The notes under the pieces are model-generated. The model had not been told where the DNA came from and made no database searches. It saw only the letters and a list, made by a program, of their open reading frames with translations. Shown piece by piece: positions 1 through 10,611 of a stretch of DNA of 64,000 bases. The stretch is from Ectothiorhodospira lacustris (GTDB taxonomy: Bacteria; Pseudomonadota; Gammaproteobacteria; Ectothiorhodospirales; Ectothiorhodospiraceae). The translations under genes were made by a program, and so were the position numbers. Positions within the stretch are counted from its first letter, which is position 1. The number at the start of each line of letters is the position of its first letter. Location of the stretch: assembly GCF_022227845.1 (NCBI RefSeq), contig NZ_JAJNQN010000011.1:1-64000 (forward strand), read 5' to 3'.

Positions 1-46
1 TCAGGGCCAAAAGCCCCGCCAGCAGGCACTTGCGTGATCGTGACAT
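1..46 (-). CDS. Start of an exported protein (partial, runs off left edge)
   Basis: An ATG at 44-46 on the minus strand is preceded by a good ribosome binding site (AGAGGAA at about 52-58). It opens a frame reading MSRSRKCLLAGLLAL, which looks like the basic and hydrophobic parts of a signal peptide. Only 15 residues are inside the window, so the function cannot be named. It lies 49 bases after the stop of the TonB-dependent receptor in the same direction, so it is probably the third gene of that operon. Confidence 0.55.
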   Translation of the reverse strand, partial: MSRSRKCLLAGLLAL

Positions 47-70
47 GGAAATTCCTCTTGCCGATTCGGG

Positions 71-84
71 CCGGTGATCACCGG
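71..84. other. 14-bp perfect palindrome between two operon genes
   Basis: CCGGTGATCACCGG is fully self-complementary and lies in the short gap between the receptor gene and the next minus-strand gene. It could be an RNA hairpin that tunes expression of the downstream gene, or a protein site. No U-run follows it, so it is not a standard terminator. Confidence 0.35.
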
Positions 85-95
85 TCAGTGTCGTT

Positions 96-2624
96 TCAGA
101 AGTCATATTTCAGGCTGACCCAGTAGTAGCGACCGATCTCCACACCGCTCTGCCCCGGGGTGACGGTATGGGTGCGTTCGTTGAACAGGTTGTTGATCTG
201 TAATTGGGCGGTGAGCAACGTGGAACGCGGCATTGGCTGGGCATAGCTCAGACGCAGGTCGGTGATGAAGGTGACCGGTCTGCTTTCTCGCTCGTACACA
301 TCCAGGCTCTCGTACACCACCTCGCCGCCGGGCAACTCGATGCGATTCCCTTCCACCACCCGGCCGGTGCGGTTGATGATGGAATGGCGCCCCCGATAAC
401 GGGTGTTCAGATCCACTACGACCCGCTCACCCATGGGACGGGACAGACTGAAGTTGGCCACCCAGGGACGGGAAAAATCCTCCCTCAGGATGTCCAGCTC
501 GCCGTAGCGGACACGCCTGCCCTGATAGGAGACATACTCACCGGAACCGGTGGCATCCACCGGATCGTCATAGTCGGCATTGGAGGTCCTGGTTTCCGAG
601 TAAGTCAGGTGCAGTCCCACCAGGGTCTGGCCGAACTCCCCGAACCAGGCCGTGGACAGGCCCCGGTAGCGGCTGCGTCCTTCGTTGTTCATGATGTAGT
701 AGCGGTAGCCATCGGGCTGGACAGCGGTAGTGGTGCGGGCAAATTCATCCCGGTTCTCCCGCTGCACCAGCTGCAGGTTGAACAGGCCACCCAGCAGGGC
801 CTGCTGCACACCGATCATGACTTCATCGCTGTAGGGGGTATTCAGATCATGGAAGACGTAGCGGAAGGTGCCCTCCCCTGAATCCAGTTCCCAGTCCCGG
901 ACGATGTTCTGGGTGGTCCCCCGATACTCCCGATAGAAGGGTGACCGGGCCTCCCGCAGCTTGTAGGTGAGCAGCGCCGCACCGTAATAGCGGTTCACCC
1001 CGGCCCGAACCACGGTACGGCCGTCGCCAAAGACGTCCAGGCTTCCCCGGGTGCGATAGGCCACGTCGTGGTTGCCGAGAAAGTCGTCGTGGTCGTAGCG
1101 CAGCCCGAAGGTGCCCGACAAGCGCTGCCAACCCAGGGTGGTCTCTGCGAACAGGCCGGTTTCGTTGAGGGACACCTCCACGTCATCGGCGGGATGCACG
1201 TTGCGGGTAGAGAAATACTGTTCCCGCTGCAGACAGTCGTCACTGTTGCCACGGCACTGGACCTCGCTGTTCACCACGGGATTCTGGAAAATGTAGAGAT
1301 CCTCGTCCCGCTGAAAATGGTAGCGCTGGTGATTGACCTCGGCCCCGAAACGATGACGGATCCGGACCTGGCCGACCTGTCCACCCGGGGTCTGGGCCAG
1401 CCAGCGCCCCGACAGGCTGGCCTGCTCCTTGTCGAGATCACCAAAGCCCCCCTGGCGGCTGTTGCCCACATCCGCCCGGCGCCCCCAGTCCACACTGCGG
1501 GTATTGGCCCAGTTGAAGAAATCCTTGGGGGCAGAACGGCTGTTTTCACTGTAATTCAGACCCACCCGGAACTGCTGGTCCAGGCGATCCCCGGCGTATT
1601 CCAGGTTGCCGGTCATGCTGTAGCCACCGCCTTCGATGGTGAAATCGCTGTCCTTCACATCCGTGATAAAGCGCTCGTTCCGGTAAGGGGCATAGCCAAG
1701 ACTGAAATCCAGCAACCCCCGATCCCCGGCGGGTGTGGTCAACTTCATCAGCAGATTGGTGTTTTCCTGGTCCTGGGAGCGGCTGCGCCCCAGGGTCACC
1801 TCCGGGGTAGAAGATCGGGACTGATTGATGCCCAGCACCAGCCCGGATGCCTCTCCCACTGGCGTGGAATAATTCAGCGCCAGACGATCCCGGCTGAATT
1901 CAGGGGTACCGGGGGGCTCCGGCGGCAAGGCGCCGGAATCCGGGTCCCAGTCCCGGGTAAAGGTGCGATAGCTCACCCAGTCGCTGCGGGTGGCGCTGTA
2001 GGAGACGCTGCCTTGCGGCGTTGAACCCGCACGCCGGGTCTCCACCTCCACCACACCGCCGGTAAAGCGGCTGTATTCCGCCGGGACGTTGCTGTCGAAT
2101 ACCCGGATTTCACCGATCAGCGCACTGTCAATGAACTGGGACTGCTCATGGCCGGGGATATCGTCGATGGCATTGGGTGTATTGGCCGCGGGATCCAGAC
2201 GATTGCTGATGCTTACCCCATCCAGCAGGAACTGGTTTTCATAAAAGCGCCCGCCGGAGATGGAAAAGGATTCCGGCCTCAGGTCAAACAGGGATTCCGG
2301 CGTCAGCGCCGACTCACCGAACTGGAGTCCCGGCACCAGCCGGAGTACGCCGTCCACGCTGCCGTCGGCGCCCACGAAGCGCTCGATGTAACGGGCATCG
2401 AAGCGATAACGACCGGCGGCGGTCGTTTCACCGCCCAGGGGGGTCCGATCGGTGGGGCGCACCTCGATGGTATCCAGTCGGGCGTCGGCAGGCAGTGTCA
2501 CCACCGTTGCCTCCTCCGCCTGTACCAGGGCGGGCAATCCGGAAATCACCAGGGTCAGTATCCAGACCGGGCCGGGCTTGAAGCCGGCACGGCACATCGG
2601 GCATGGATCACAGCGGTTCGTCAT
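96..2624 (-). CDS. TonB-dependent outer membrane receptor
   Basis: This is an 842-residue outer membrane transporter of the TonB-dependent family, which imports a bound ligand using energy passed from TonB-ExbBD. An N-terminal export signal ends near ALVQAEE (about residue 37). A plug domain follows, with the typical VDGVLRLVPG and FLLDGVSI segments (about residues 80-140) and GGVVEVETR at its end. A long beta-barrel then runs to the C-terminus, which ends in the expected aromatic residue (YYWVSLKYDF). The start codon overlaps the stop of the upstream lipoprotein gene (ATGA), so the two are translationally coupled. The ligand cannot be read from the sequence, but the upstream Fur-like site points to iron or another scarce nutrient. 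Confidence 0.88.
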   Translation of the reverse strand: MTNRCDPCPMCRAGFKPGPVWILTLVISGLPALVQAEEATVVTLPADARLDTIEVRPTDRTPLGGETTAAGRYRFDARYIERFVGADGSVDGVLRLVPGLQFGESALTPESLFDLRPESFSISGGRFYENQFLLDGVSISNRLDPAANTPNAIDDIPGHEQSQFIDSALIGEIRVFDSNVPAEYSRFTGGVVEVETRRAGSTPQGSVSYSATRSDWVSYRTFTRDWDPDSGALPPEPPGTPEFSRDRLALNYSTPVGEASGLVLGINQSRSSTPEVTLGRSRSQDQENTNLLMKLTTPAGDRGLLDFSLGYAPYRNERFITDVKDSDFTIEGGGYSMTGNLEYAGDRLDQQFRVGLNYSENSRSAPKDFFNWANTRSVDWGRRADVGNSRQGGFGDLDKEQASLSGRWLAQTPGGQVGQVRIRHRFGAEVNHQRYHFQRDEDLYIFQNPVVNSEVQCRGNSDDCLQREQYFSTRNVHPADDVEVSLNETGLFAETTLGWQRLSGTFGLRYDHDDFLGNHDVAYRTRGSLDVFGDGRTVVRAGVNRYYGAALLTYKLREARSPFYREYRGTTQNIVRDWELDSGEGTFRYVFHDLNTPYSDEVMIGVQQALLGGLFNLQLVQRENRDEFARTTTAVQPDGYRYYIMNNEGRSRYRGLSTAWFGEFGQTLVGLHLTYSETRTSNADYDDPVDATGSGEYVSYQGRRVRYGELDILREDFSRPWVANFSLSRPMGERVVVDLNTRYRGRHSIINRTGRVVEGNRIELPGGEVVYESLDVYERESRPVTFITDLRLSYAQPMPRSTLLTAQLQINNLFNERTHTVTPGQSGVEIGRYYWVSLKYDF

Positions 2625-5600
2625 GCGTCACAACCGGCGCAATAGGGGGTACGATCCTGGGTATCGGGAATGCCATCCCCGTCGATGTCGTCATCCAGGG
2701 ACAGGGGAGACGCGGCACGATCCGCCGCACTGCTGCCGGGACTAAAGAAGTCCGGACGCCCGTCGCCGTCAAAGTCGAAGCGAGCCAGGGCCGTGCCCGG
2801 GAAGTCATCGGCGGTGCTGATGCCGTTGGCAATATTCAGCAACTGCCGGTGACGCTCCGGCGCCGTTTCAATGCCCATGGCCACCATCCTGGCCGTCTCA
2901 TACTGGCGGGCGGAGGCCAGCCAATTGACCACTGAGTTGATCTGGGTGGTGCGGTCGTTGGCGGCAAACAAAGCGTCGATCATTGCCAGCGATCCCGGCC
3001 AGGTACCCGGCAGGGCGTCATCCCCCGACGCCAGCATGCGTGCCCGTTCCCGGGCCATGGCCACCTGATGGCGCTGGGTCTCATCGGCCCAACCGGTCCG
3101 GGTGATGGTCTGGCGAAGATCCCGGGCGACCCGGACGTAGCTCTCCATCAGCGAGTCACGTCTTTGTCCGGTGCGGATAAAGGCCACCAGGTCCAGCGCC
3201 TGATTGATGGCGGCCTGATCGCTGGAGGAGGTTGCCACCTGGGTAAGCATCTCCACCGCCTCGTCCAGCGCCGACAGGGCTGCTTCGGGATCGCCACCGC
3301 TGCTGCGCAGCAGGGCCACTTCCATGAGGTTACGGATGCGGGCCACCGGATTGCTCAACACGCTGCCCAGGGCATGGAGGCGATCGATCAGCTCTGCCTC
3401 TCCCGCCATGTCCAGTTGCTGATAAGCCGCGGCCAGGGACCCGGCCACCCACAGCAAATCATCCGTTGTCACGTTTGCATCGTGAAGGACTGAGTCCACA
3501 TGCCGACGGCAAGACTGCATGCGATCAGAGGCCAGCGCCTGTTGATCCATGCGACTGAGGATCAACGCGGTCTTCCGGCACCCCTGGTCCAGAAAATTCC
3601 GTGCGGAGATGAGTTGATGGGTCAACTCATCCACAAACCGCTCGGACATGGCCAGTTCCCAGGCTGCGTCCATCACCTGCCTGGCTTCATCCAGGGCACC
3701 TTGACGCCAGAGCAGCACGGCCAGGTGAGGCGTGCCGACATCACTGGCTCCCATACCCACCTGGGTCAATTGCGTGATGGCGGCCTGTACGGTGTCGGCC
3801 TGCGCCGCCACCTGGTTGATGGCCCCTTCAACATCACCGCCGAGCGCACGATCAAGGGCCTGATAAAGCACCGCATTATCCCGGGCCGAGTCGGCGTTGG
3901 ACTCGTTGATCGGACGGACATGTCCCTCAATCCAGGCCAGATAGGTCTGAATGTCTCCCAGTTCGCCATGAATCGGCGCCATCCGGGGGCTCATGGTGGC
4001 ACCATAGGTCAGATTGCAATCCGTGGTGGCCAAGCCCCGAAAATCATCAATGGCCTGCCGCATACCCGTGGTGCTACCCAGACGCCGATAGAAATCGGCG
4101 TAGGCCGTCACCATCAGGGTCTTCATGGCCTCGCAACGACCAGCCAGCGGCTGACGACCGGTCCCCAGGGTGGCCTCCCGGAAAAAATCCACCGCGTTCA
4201 GCGCATCGTTGAACGCCCTACCCGACAGACCCGTCGCTTCGGCCACATCCACGGCCGCCGAGGCAGCATCTCTCAAGCTGACCATAATCCGGCCATAAGC
4301 GGTGGTATGGGGCTGCCCCCGCTGGGATTCGATAAACTCCCGCACGGCCAGAAGGGCCGTCTCGGCATCGTCCCTGAATCCGGCGTTGAGCAGATCGCTG
4401 TTGAGGGACTGGAAGAACGCGGCGTCATCACCCTCCAGATTGCTGATGCCCTTGCCTTCCCTCAAGGCGGTTTCGTAGGTCTGACGTGAGGCATTCCAGT
4501 ACACGCGGGCCGTTTCAAGATCGTTGACCCCACTCAACGCCCGGGCCACCTGCAGCTGTGCCATGGCCCGCTCGGTGGGCTGGAAGATGGCGGCCCGCAG
4601 GGTCAGTTCGGCCTCATCCAGCAGTCCCGCCGTGGCGAGATTGTAGGCGTTGGCCCGGAACATGGGGTCCAACACGCCGTCATCCAGCACCCCATCGAAC
4701 AGGCGTTCGGACAGATAAGTGGGAGACACATCGGAGCGGAAGAAGTAGGCGGCCCGGGCATCGTTGTCCATGCCCAGGGTCTCGCCGCCGGCCAGGGGAA
4801 TGGTATGGTCGATCACCCGCAGGGCGGCCAGATCCCGGAGGATGACATCATGACGGATGTCATCCAGGGGCAAGTCAGCCGCCGGATCGCTCAGATCGCC
4901 AGGCATCTCATGCACCTGGAACACGTAGCGGATGATGTTGAGCAGGGCCGGTCCCTCGGCGGGGACGCCTCGTCTCCCCATGCCTTCCCAAAGGGCACCG
5001 GACAAAGTGACCAGGTGGTTGTCATGGATGGGTTGCCCCGCAATCTCGAAGAAGCGGGTCAGGCCATGCCCCAGGTTCTGCAACGCCAACGCACGGATCA
5101 TCTCCTGGGCGGATGCCGCGGCATCCAGGCTCAGCAGATATTCGGCGCGTTCGGCCACGCCTTCAAGCCTGTCACCCACCGGACCAGCGTGATCCAGGGC
5201 AAGGCGCTGGGCCACCTGGTCCAGGCGCCCGGGGGCCATGCCGTTCATGGCGTCCTCCAGCAGCTGCCACGGATCGGCCTGGCCTTCCAGTGCCACCAGG
5301 ATTTCGGTCATCAGCAGGCTGGCCCGCTGGGCGGAGGCATCACCGGCCGGATCGGCCATGACCACCGCGGGACTCAGAGCCAGACGGGAGGCCACGGCGG
5401 ACAGGGCCTGGTCCCGACTCATGCCACCCTCACGCATGGATCGATCCACCAACGTGGTCAATGGTGATACCAGCATGTCATCAACGGCACCGCCTTCGAG
5501 CGGCGCGCTCAACATCAGATTGCCCAGGACCTGGCCCGTCACCGTGTCGATCCCGCCCCGCGCCAGGATCCGGTGCACCTCCCTGGCCAGGTCTTGCGTC

Positions 5601-5842
5601 AGGGTCACACTGAAGCGGCCATCGCTGCCGGTGAGTTCCAAGGTGGACAGGGCATCGCCCTGGGCATTCACCAGCCTTACCGCGGCCCCCTCGATCGGCG
5701 GGTCCGTCACCAGGCCGGACAGATGCACAGAAGCGTCTCCCCCCGAGGAGGACCCTCCCCCGCCCGTGCAGGCGACGATAAGGGCAAGGGACAGTACCGC
5801 AGCGGACGTCCGCAGGGACGAAACAATGACAGGAAAACCCAT
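2621..5842 (-). CDS. Very large lipoprotein with TPR-like repeats and calcium-loop tail
   Basis: About 1073 residues from the chosen ATG at 5840-5842, which has a GGTGAGG ribosome site; an in-frame ATG lies at 5857 and a further upstream start at 5893. A signal peptide ends in the lipobox ALIVAC, followed by a Gly/Ser-rich linker. Next comes a small beta domain of the carboxypeptidase-regulatory type (LVTDPPIEGAAVRL..DGRFSV). A long helical region with TPR-like repeats (for example LATAGLLDEAELTLRAAI) fills most of the protein. The C-terminus carries two acidic loops (DFDGDGRPD and DDDIDGDGIPD) like thrombospondin type 3 calcium loops. I do not recognise a named family. Coupling to the receptor gene suggests a surface partner that captures a ligand for it; that role is inferred. 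Confidence 0.75.
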   Translation of the reverse strand: MGFPVIVSSLRTSAAVLSLALIVACTGGGGSSSGGDASVHLSGLVTDPPIEGAAVRLVNAQGDALSTLELTGSDGRFSVTLTQDLAREVHRILARGGIDTVTGQVLGNLMLSAPLEGGAVDDMLVSPLTTLVDRSMREGGMSRDQALSAVASRLALSPAVVMADPAGDASAQRASLLMTEILVALEGQADPWQLLEDAMNGMAPGRLDQVAQRLALDHAGPVGDRLEGVAERAEYLLSLDAAASAQEMIRALALQNLGHGLTRFFEIAGQPIHDNHLVTLSGALWEGMGRRGVPAEGPALLNIIRYVFQVHEMPGDLSDPAADLPLDDIRHDVILRDLAALRVIDHTIPLAGGETLGMDNDARAAYFFRSDVSPTYLSERLFDGVLDDGVLDPMFRANAYNLATAGLLDEAELTLRAAIFQPTERAMAQLQVARALSGVNDLETARVYWNASRQTYETALREGKGISNLEGDDAAFFQSLNSDLLNAGFRDDAETALLAVREFIESQRGQPHTTAYGRIMVSLRDAASAAVDVAEATGLSGRAFNDALNAVDFFREATLGTGRQPLAGRCEAMKTLMVTAYADFYRRLGSTTGMRQAIDDFRGLATTDCNLTYGATMSPRMAPIHGELGDIQTYLAWIEGHVRPINESNADSARDNAVLYQALDRALGGDVEGAINQVAAQADTVQAAITQLTQVGMGASDVGTPHLAVLLWRQGALDEARQVMDAAWELAMSERFVDELTHQLISARNFLDQGCRKTALILSRMDQQALASDRMQSCRRHVDSVLHDANVTTDDLLWVAGSLAAAYQQLDMAGEAELIDRLHALGSVLSNPVARIRNLMEVALLRSSGGDPEAALSALDEAVEMLTQVATSSSDQAAINQALDLVAFIRTGQRRDSLMESYVRVARDLRQTITRTGWADETQRHQVAMARERARMLASGDDALPGTWPGSLAMIDALFAANDRTTQINSVVNWLASARQYETARMVAMGIETAPERHRQLLNIANGISTADDFPGTALARFDFDGDGRPDFFSPGSSAADRAASPLSLDDDIDGDGIPDTQDRTPYCAGCDA

Positions 5843-5891
5843 GATCGGCCTCACCATAATAAACACGATCAGGAATTTACAATAAAATACC

Positions 5892-5910
5892 AATGATAAC
5901 CAATATCATT
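5892..5910 (-). promoter_or_regulatory. Fur-box-like operator upstream of the lipoprotein-receptor operon
   Basis: AATGATA-ACCAA-TATCATT is a perfect 7-bp inverted repeat. In the 7-1-7 Fur model (TGATAAT-n-ATTATCA) it matches 12 or 13 of 14 informative positions. It lies about 50 bases upstream of the lipoprotein start, in an AT-rich stretch that probably holds the promoter, and in the 206-bp gap shared with the divergent telA gene. Iron-dependent repression of the receptor operon follows naturally but is inferred. Confidence 0.65.
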
Positions 5911-6048
5911 TCGATATATTTTCAGGCACCACTTCTTCAGGGCGAATGATCACATAGGGTATACACTAGGCCCAGGAGCATCGACGCCTCTTCCCGGCGG
6001 CCTTCTCGGGCAATTGATGCGACGTTGGATCAAAACTCTGGAGGCAGC

Positions 6049-7269
6049 ATGAACCCCAACCACTCAGAGCCCCCCGCAAACCCGGCGTTCAACCTTTCCC
6101 TGCCGCCGCTTGCGGAAGTGGAGACGGAGATCAAACGGGACTCGGACCCTGAGCAGACCATCGACGACCCGGAACTCCTGCGCATTGCGGATACCTTCCT
6201 GTCGGAGTTGCTGAAAGACCAGGATCAGGCGCAGATTGACCCCCGGCAACGCCGGGCTGTGGACGAGATGGGGCTGGACATACAGCGTCAGGCGGCCCAT
6301 CGCAGCAAGTTGTTGCAGACCCCCATCCGCAAGCTGGCCCATCAGGGGGATGAGGGTGGGCCGGTGGCCCGTTCCCTGATCGATCTGCGTACCCGCATGC
6401 TGGAACTGGACCCCCGCAATCACAATCTGAGCCGTGAAGGGATCGGCCGCATCCTGGCCTTGATCCCCGGGGTCGGCACCCCCCTGCAGCGTTATTTCCA
6501 CAGGTTCGAAACCGCCCAGGAGGCCCTGGACGCCATCATCAGGGACCTGGAGGCGGGCAGGGACATGCTGCACCGGGACAATCTCACCCTGAGCGATGAC
6601 CAGCAGTCCCTGCGGGAGAGCCTGGTGCAGCTCCAGCGGCAGATCGCCCTGGGACGGATCATCGACCGCAAGCTGGCCGGCGAGGCCGCCACCCTGCCCC
6701 AGGACGCCGCCAAGCGCCGATTCCTGGAAGAGGAGCTGCTGTTTCCCCTGCGCCAGCGGCTCGTCGATCTGCAGCAACAACTGGCCGTCAGTCAGCAGGG
6801 CATCCTCGCCCTGGAGGTGGTGATCCGCAATAACCGGGAACTGATGCGGGGTGTTGACCGGGCCATCAATGTGACCGTCTCGGCGCTGAATGTGGCGGTG
6901 ACGGTGGCCCTGGCCCTGGCCAATCAGCGGCTGGTGCTGGATCGGGTCGAGGCCCTCAACACCACCACCTCCAGCCTCATCGCCGGTACCGCCGAGGCCC
7001 TGCGAACCCAGGGGGTGGAGATCCAGAACCGGGCCGCCTCCACGGTGCTGGACATGGAGCAACTCGAATCCGCCTTTACCAACGTCATCGGCGCCATCGA
7101 CGAAGTCTCCCGCTATCGCCGCGAGGCCCTGCCCAGGCTGGATGCCCAGATTGACCGTCTGGAGGCGCTGGCGGCCCAAGGGGATGCGGCGATCCGGCGC
7201 ATGGACAAGGGTGACGGGATCGAGATGGACAAGGTGGTGGCCCGGCAGGGCGCAAATGATATCCCGTAG
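6049..7269 (+). CDS. telA: TelA/YaaN family toxic-anion resistance protein
   Basis: About 406 residues from the ATG at 6049, which follows a strong GGAGG site; an upstream in-frame start at 6025 is less likely. The family signature region is present: an IPGVGTPLQRYFHRFETAQ segment, then long alpha-helical coiled coils (DMLHRDNLTL..., VQLQRQIALGRIIDRKL). TelA proteins are cytoplasmic and have been linked to tellurite and other envelope-stress resistance, though the biochemical activity is unclear. The gene stands alone, divergent from the lipoprotein operon, and is followed by a repeat array. No ter genes are nearby. Confidence 0.85.
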   Translation: MNPNHSEPPANPAFNLSLPPLAEVETEIKRDSDPEQTIDDPELLRIADTFLSELLKDQDQAQIDPRQRRAVDEMGLDIQRQAAHRSKLLQTPIRKLAHQGDEGGPVARSLIDLRTRMLELDPRNHNLSREGIGRILALIPGVGTPLQRYFHRFETAQEALDAIIRDLEAGRDMLHRDNLTLSDDQQSLRESLVQLQRQIALGRIIDRKLAGEAATLPQDAAKRRFLEEELLFPLRQRLVDLQQQLAVSQQGILALEVVIRNNRELMRGVDRAINVTVSALNVAVTVALALANQRLVLDRVEALNTTTSSLIAGTAEALRTQGVEIQNRAASTVLDMEQLESAFTNVIGAIDEVSRYRREALPRLDAQIDRLEALAAQGDAAIRRMDKGDGIEMDKVVARQGANDIP

Positions 7270-7284
7270 AGGGGCACAGCCTCG

Positions 7285-7600
7285 CACCGGGGCATTCCCA
7301 CGTGCGCGGGAATCCAGCTTTGCCCGGCACCACCCGACCGACCAGAAAGCCGTCATTCCCGCGCACGCGGGAATCCAGGCCAGGCCGGCAGTGACCAGCC
7401 AGGCGAGGCTCAGTCATTCCCGCGAACGCGGGAATCCAGGGGGGTAGCTGTACTTGCCCTGCTCCCTATCCCGTCATTCCCGCGAACGCGGGAATCCAGT
7501 CAACTGTTGAAGGCTGAAAATCCTTGACTCCCGCTTTCGCGGGAGTGACAGCATGGGTAATACGGGAGTGACGGCATGGGTAGCGCCGGAGTGACGAAAT
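7285..7600. repeat. Array of REP-like palindromic repeats
   Basis: This fills the 7270-7675 gap after telA. Copies of GTCATTCCCGCG-nnn-CGCGGGAATCCAG occur at about 7352-7379, 7413-7440 and 7473-7499, with a diverged copy at about 7290-7317. An inverted variant (TGACTCCCGC..GCGGGAGTGAC) lies at 7525-7549 and shorter GGAGTGACGG pieces run to about 7600. Each unit can fold into a GC-rich hairpin. The same family recurs at 12267-12331, 35045-35118 and 50890-50959. I see no coding capacity. Confidence 0.85.
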
Positions 7601-7675
7601 ATGCAGCGCGGGAATACCTGCGTCGGCGCGATGTCGTAGACTGGATTCCCCTCTCCCCTGCCCGCCTGGAACCCC

Positions 7676-8038
7676 ATGCCTTCGAACCCGACCTCCGACC
7701 TGCCTGTCCACCACGCGGTGATCGCCTACTTCTGGGCGCCCTGGCATCTTCGCCGGATGCCGAGGGCCACGCCGGAAGACCGGATGACTCGGGCCGTCTG
7801 GTGCCGGGATCACTGCGCCACCCTGGCGGGACGCTGGATCCTGCTGGGCTTTGCCCTGTGGATGATCCAGATTTCCCCGCTGGGCTTTGTGTTCGTGATC
7901 GGGGGCTGGCCGGTACTGGGCCTGCTGTTTCCGGTGACCTTCATGGTGGGCATCGGTCACCTGGTGGCCCATCTGGTGGCCCAGAAAAAGGCCGGACCAC
8001 CGAAGATCGATCCGCCGGTGGAACGGGACGAGGAATGA
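7676..8038 (+). CDS. Small two-helix membrane protein, unknown function
   Basis: 120 residues with two clear hydrophobic segments: WILLGFALWMIQISPLGF (about 54-71) and FVIGGWPVLGLLFPVTFMVG (about 73-92). A His-rich start and charged ends flank them. I do not recognise the family. The frame has the GC-rich codon bias of neighbouring genes, and a longer overlapping frame (7576-8121) lacks any protein-like character. The ribosome site is weak, so the start is uncertain. Confidence 0.55.
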   Translation: MPSNPTSDLPVHHAVIAYFWAPWHLRRMPRATPEDRMTRAVWCRDHCATLAGRWILLGFALWMIQISPLGFVFVIGGWPVLGLLFPVTFMVGIGHLVAHLVAQKKAGPPKIDPPVERDEE

Positions 8039-8155
8039 GCGACCGAACCCGCCGCCGCCGTATCCCTAACTCTCATGAATCTTGGTGGCGATACACCCTC
8101 GATGATGAAGGACGGCCATAGGGCGTGTCTGTGACTGAACCCGGCTTCTTTCACG

Positions 8156-9169
8156 TTAACGGTTGCGCCAGCGCTGGAATGAGGGGTATGCCTCGTAACC
8201 CCGGGTGAGCACATATTCCAGCACCGCCTGCAGGCGATGCAGGCGGATCACCGAGTCCACCCGCAGGACCTCCTCTCCCAATTCATCGAAGAACACCAAG
8301 GTGGGGGCATAGAACAGGTCCATCTCCTCGGCCCACTGTCGGGCCGTCAGGTGACGGCCATTGGGTGTCACCACCGGGGTGTCGGACCACATGTCCAGCT
8401 GCACCACATCGAACAGGGACAACAGTTTCAGCACCTCAGGATCACCCAGCGGCTCGGTGTGCAGCACGTCGCAGGCATGACATTCCCCCTGCTCGAAAAA
8501 CACCACCAGGGGTCGTTCGGCCGCCACCTGCGAGCGATCCAGCTGATGGGGAGGCGCACTGAAAAAGTCCCGATGATTAAGATCATCGGCATCAAAGCGC
8601 GGCGGCGGATCGGCCCGGGCCAGGTAATCTCGGAAGCTCTCGCGCTGGTAGTGGGCGTCGGCCACGTATTCCAGCGCGGCACGGAAACGGTAGGGGGAAT
8701 GGTAGCCCCGCAGGATGAAGACTGGCTCCCCTTCCAGATCATGGAAGAGGAAGGAGGGGGTAAAGTTCAGGCGCTGCCGGATGGCGAACTCCCGTTCCGT
8801 GAGTGACCGACCTTCCAGGGTGATCATGGTACGACTGCCCAGCACGTCCAGGGCCACCACCAGAAAGTGCCGACGGGTGTATTCGACGATGTCCGGCTGC
8901 TGGAAATTGACCTGGAACAGGGCCTCGCAGTAGGGACAGTCATCCATGCCCAGATAGACCACCAGCCCGCGCTTGCCCTCATCGCGGGCTGTCTGCAGGT
9001 CCTCGCCCAGGTCCAGGAACGACAGATGGAACCAGTCCGGGGCCTGCAGGCCGATGAGCCTGGGACGGTCATCGATCGGCGGCTGGTCGTCAGCGCAGAC
9101 GACACCGGCCAGGATCAGGACCAGCCATCCGAGAATCAGTCGGGCAAGGCGGGATGACAGTCTCGGCAC
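8156..9169 (-). CDS. Periplasmic protein with two thioredoxin-like domains
   Basis: 337 residues starting at a GTG with a clear GGAGG site seven bases upstream. A signal peptide ends near GVVCADD. The first thioredoxin-like domain carries CPYC (in MDDCPYCEALF, about residues 77-80); the second carries CHAC (in GECHACDVL, about residue 230). Each is followed by the expected TPSF or APTL strand with the cis-proline type motif. SoxW and related periplasmic thioredoxins look like single copies of this unit, so a disulfide-handling or reducing role in the periplasm is likely. It lies 19 bases after serS in the same direction and may be cotranscribed with it. Confidence 0.75.
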   Translation of the reverse strand: MPRLSSRLARLILGWLVLILAGVVCADDQPPIDDRPRLIGLQAPDWFHLSFLDLGEDLQTARDEGKRGLVVYLGMDDCPYCEALFQVNFQQPDIVEYTRRHFLVVALDVLGSRTMITLEGRSLTEREFAIRQRLNFTPSFLFHDLEGEPVFILRGYHSPYRFRAALEYVADAHYQRESFRDYLARADPPPRFDADDLNHRDFFSAPPHQLDRSQVAAERPLVVFFEQGECHACDVLHTEPLGDPEVLKLLSLFDVVQLDMWSDTPVVTPNGRHLTARQWAEEMDLFYAPTLVFFDELGEEVLRVDSVIRLHRLQAVLEYVLTRGYEAYPSFQRWRNR

Positions 9170-9188
9170 GGTTCAACCTCCAGCGGGA

Positions 9189-10574
<1,386 letters not shown>

Positions 10575-10611
10575 TCAGACCTGAATGCCCGGCAAGCGCA
10601 AGGAGTCCGCC

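Noticed and set aside
1068-2024. Long plus-strand open frame (318 codons) opposite the TonB receptor gene
   Set aside because: It is the antisense frame of a GC-rich gene, lacks any domain or ribosome site, and is explained by codon bias on the other strand.
7576-8121. 181-codon frame overlapping the small membrane protein
   Set aside because: It begins within the repeat array and has low-complexity composition; the 120-residue frame has clear membrane helices.
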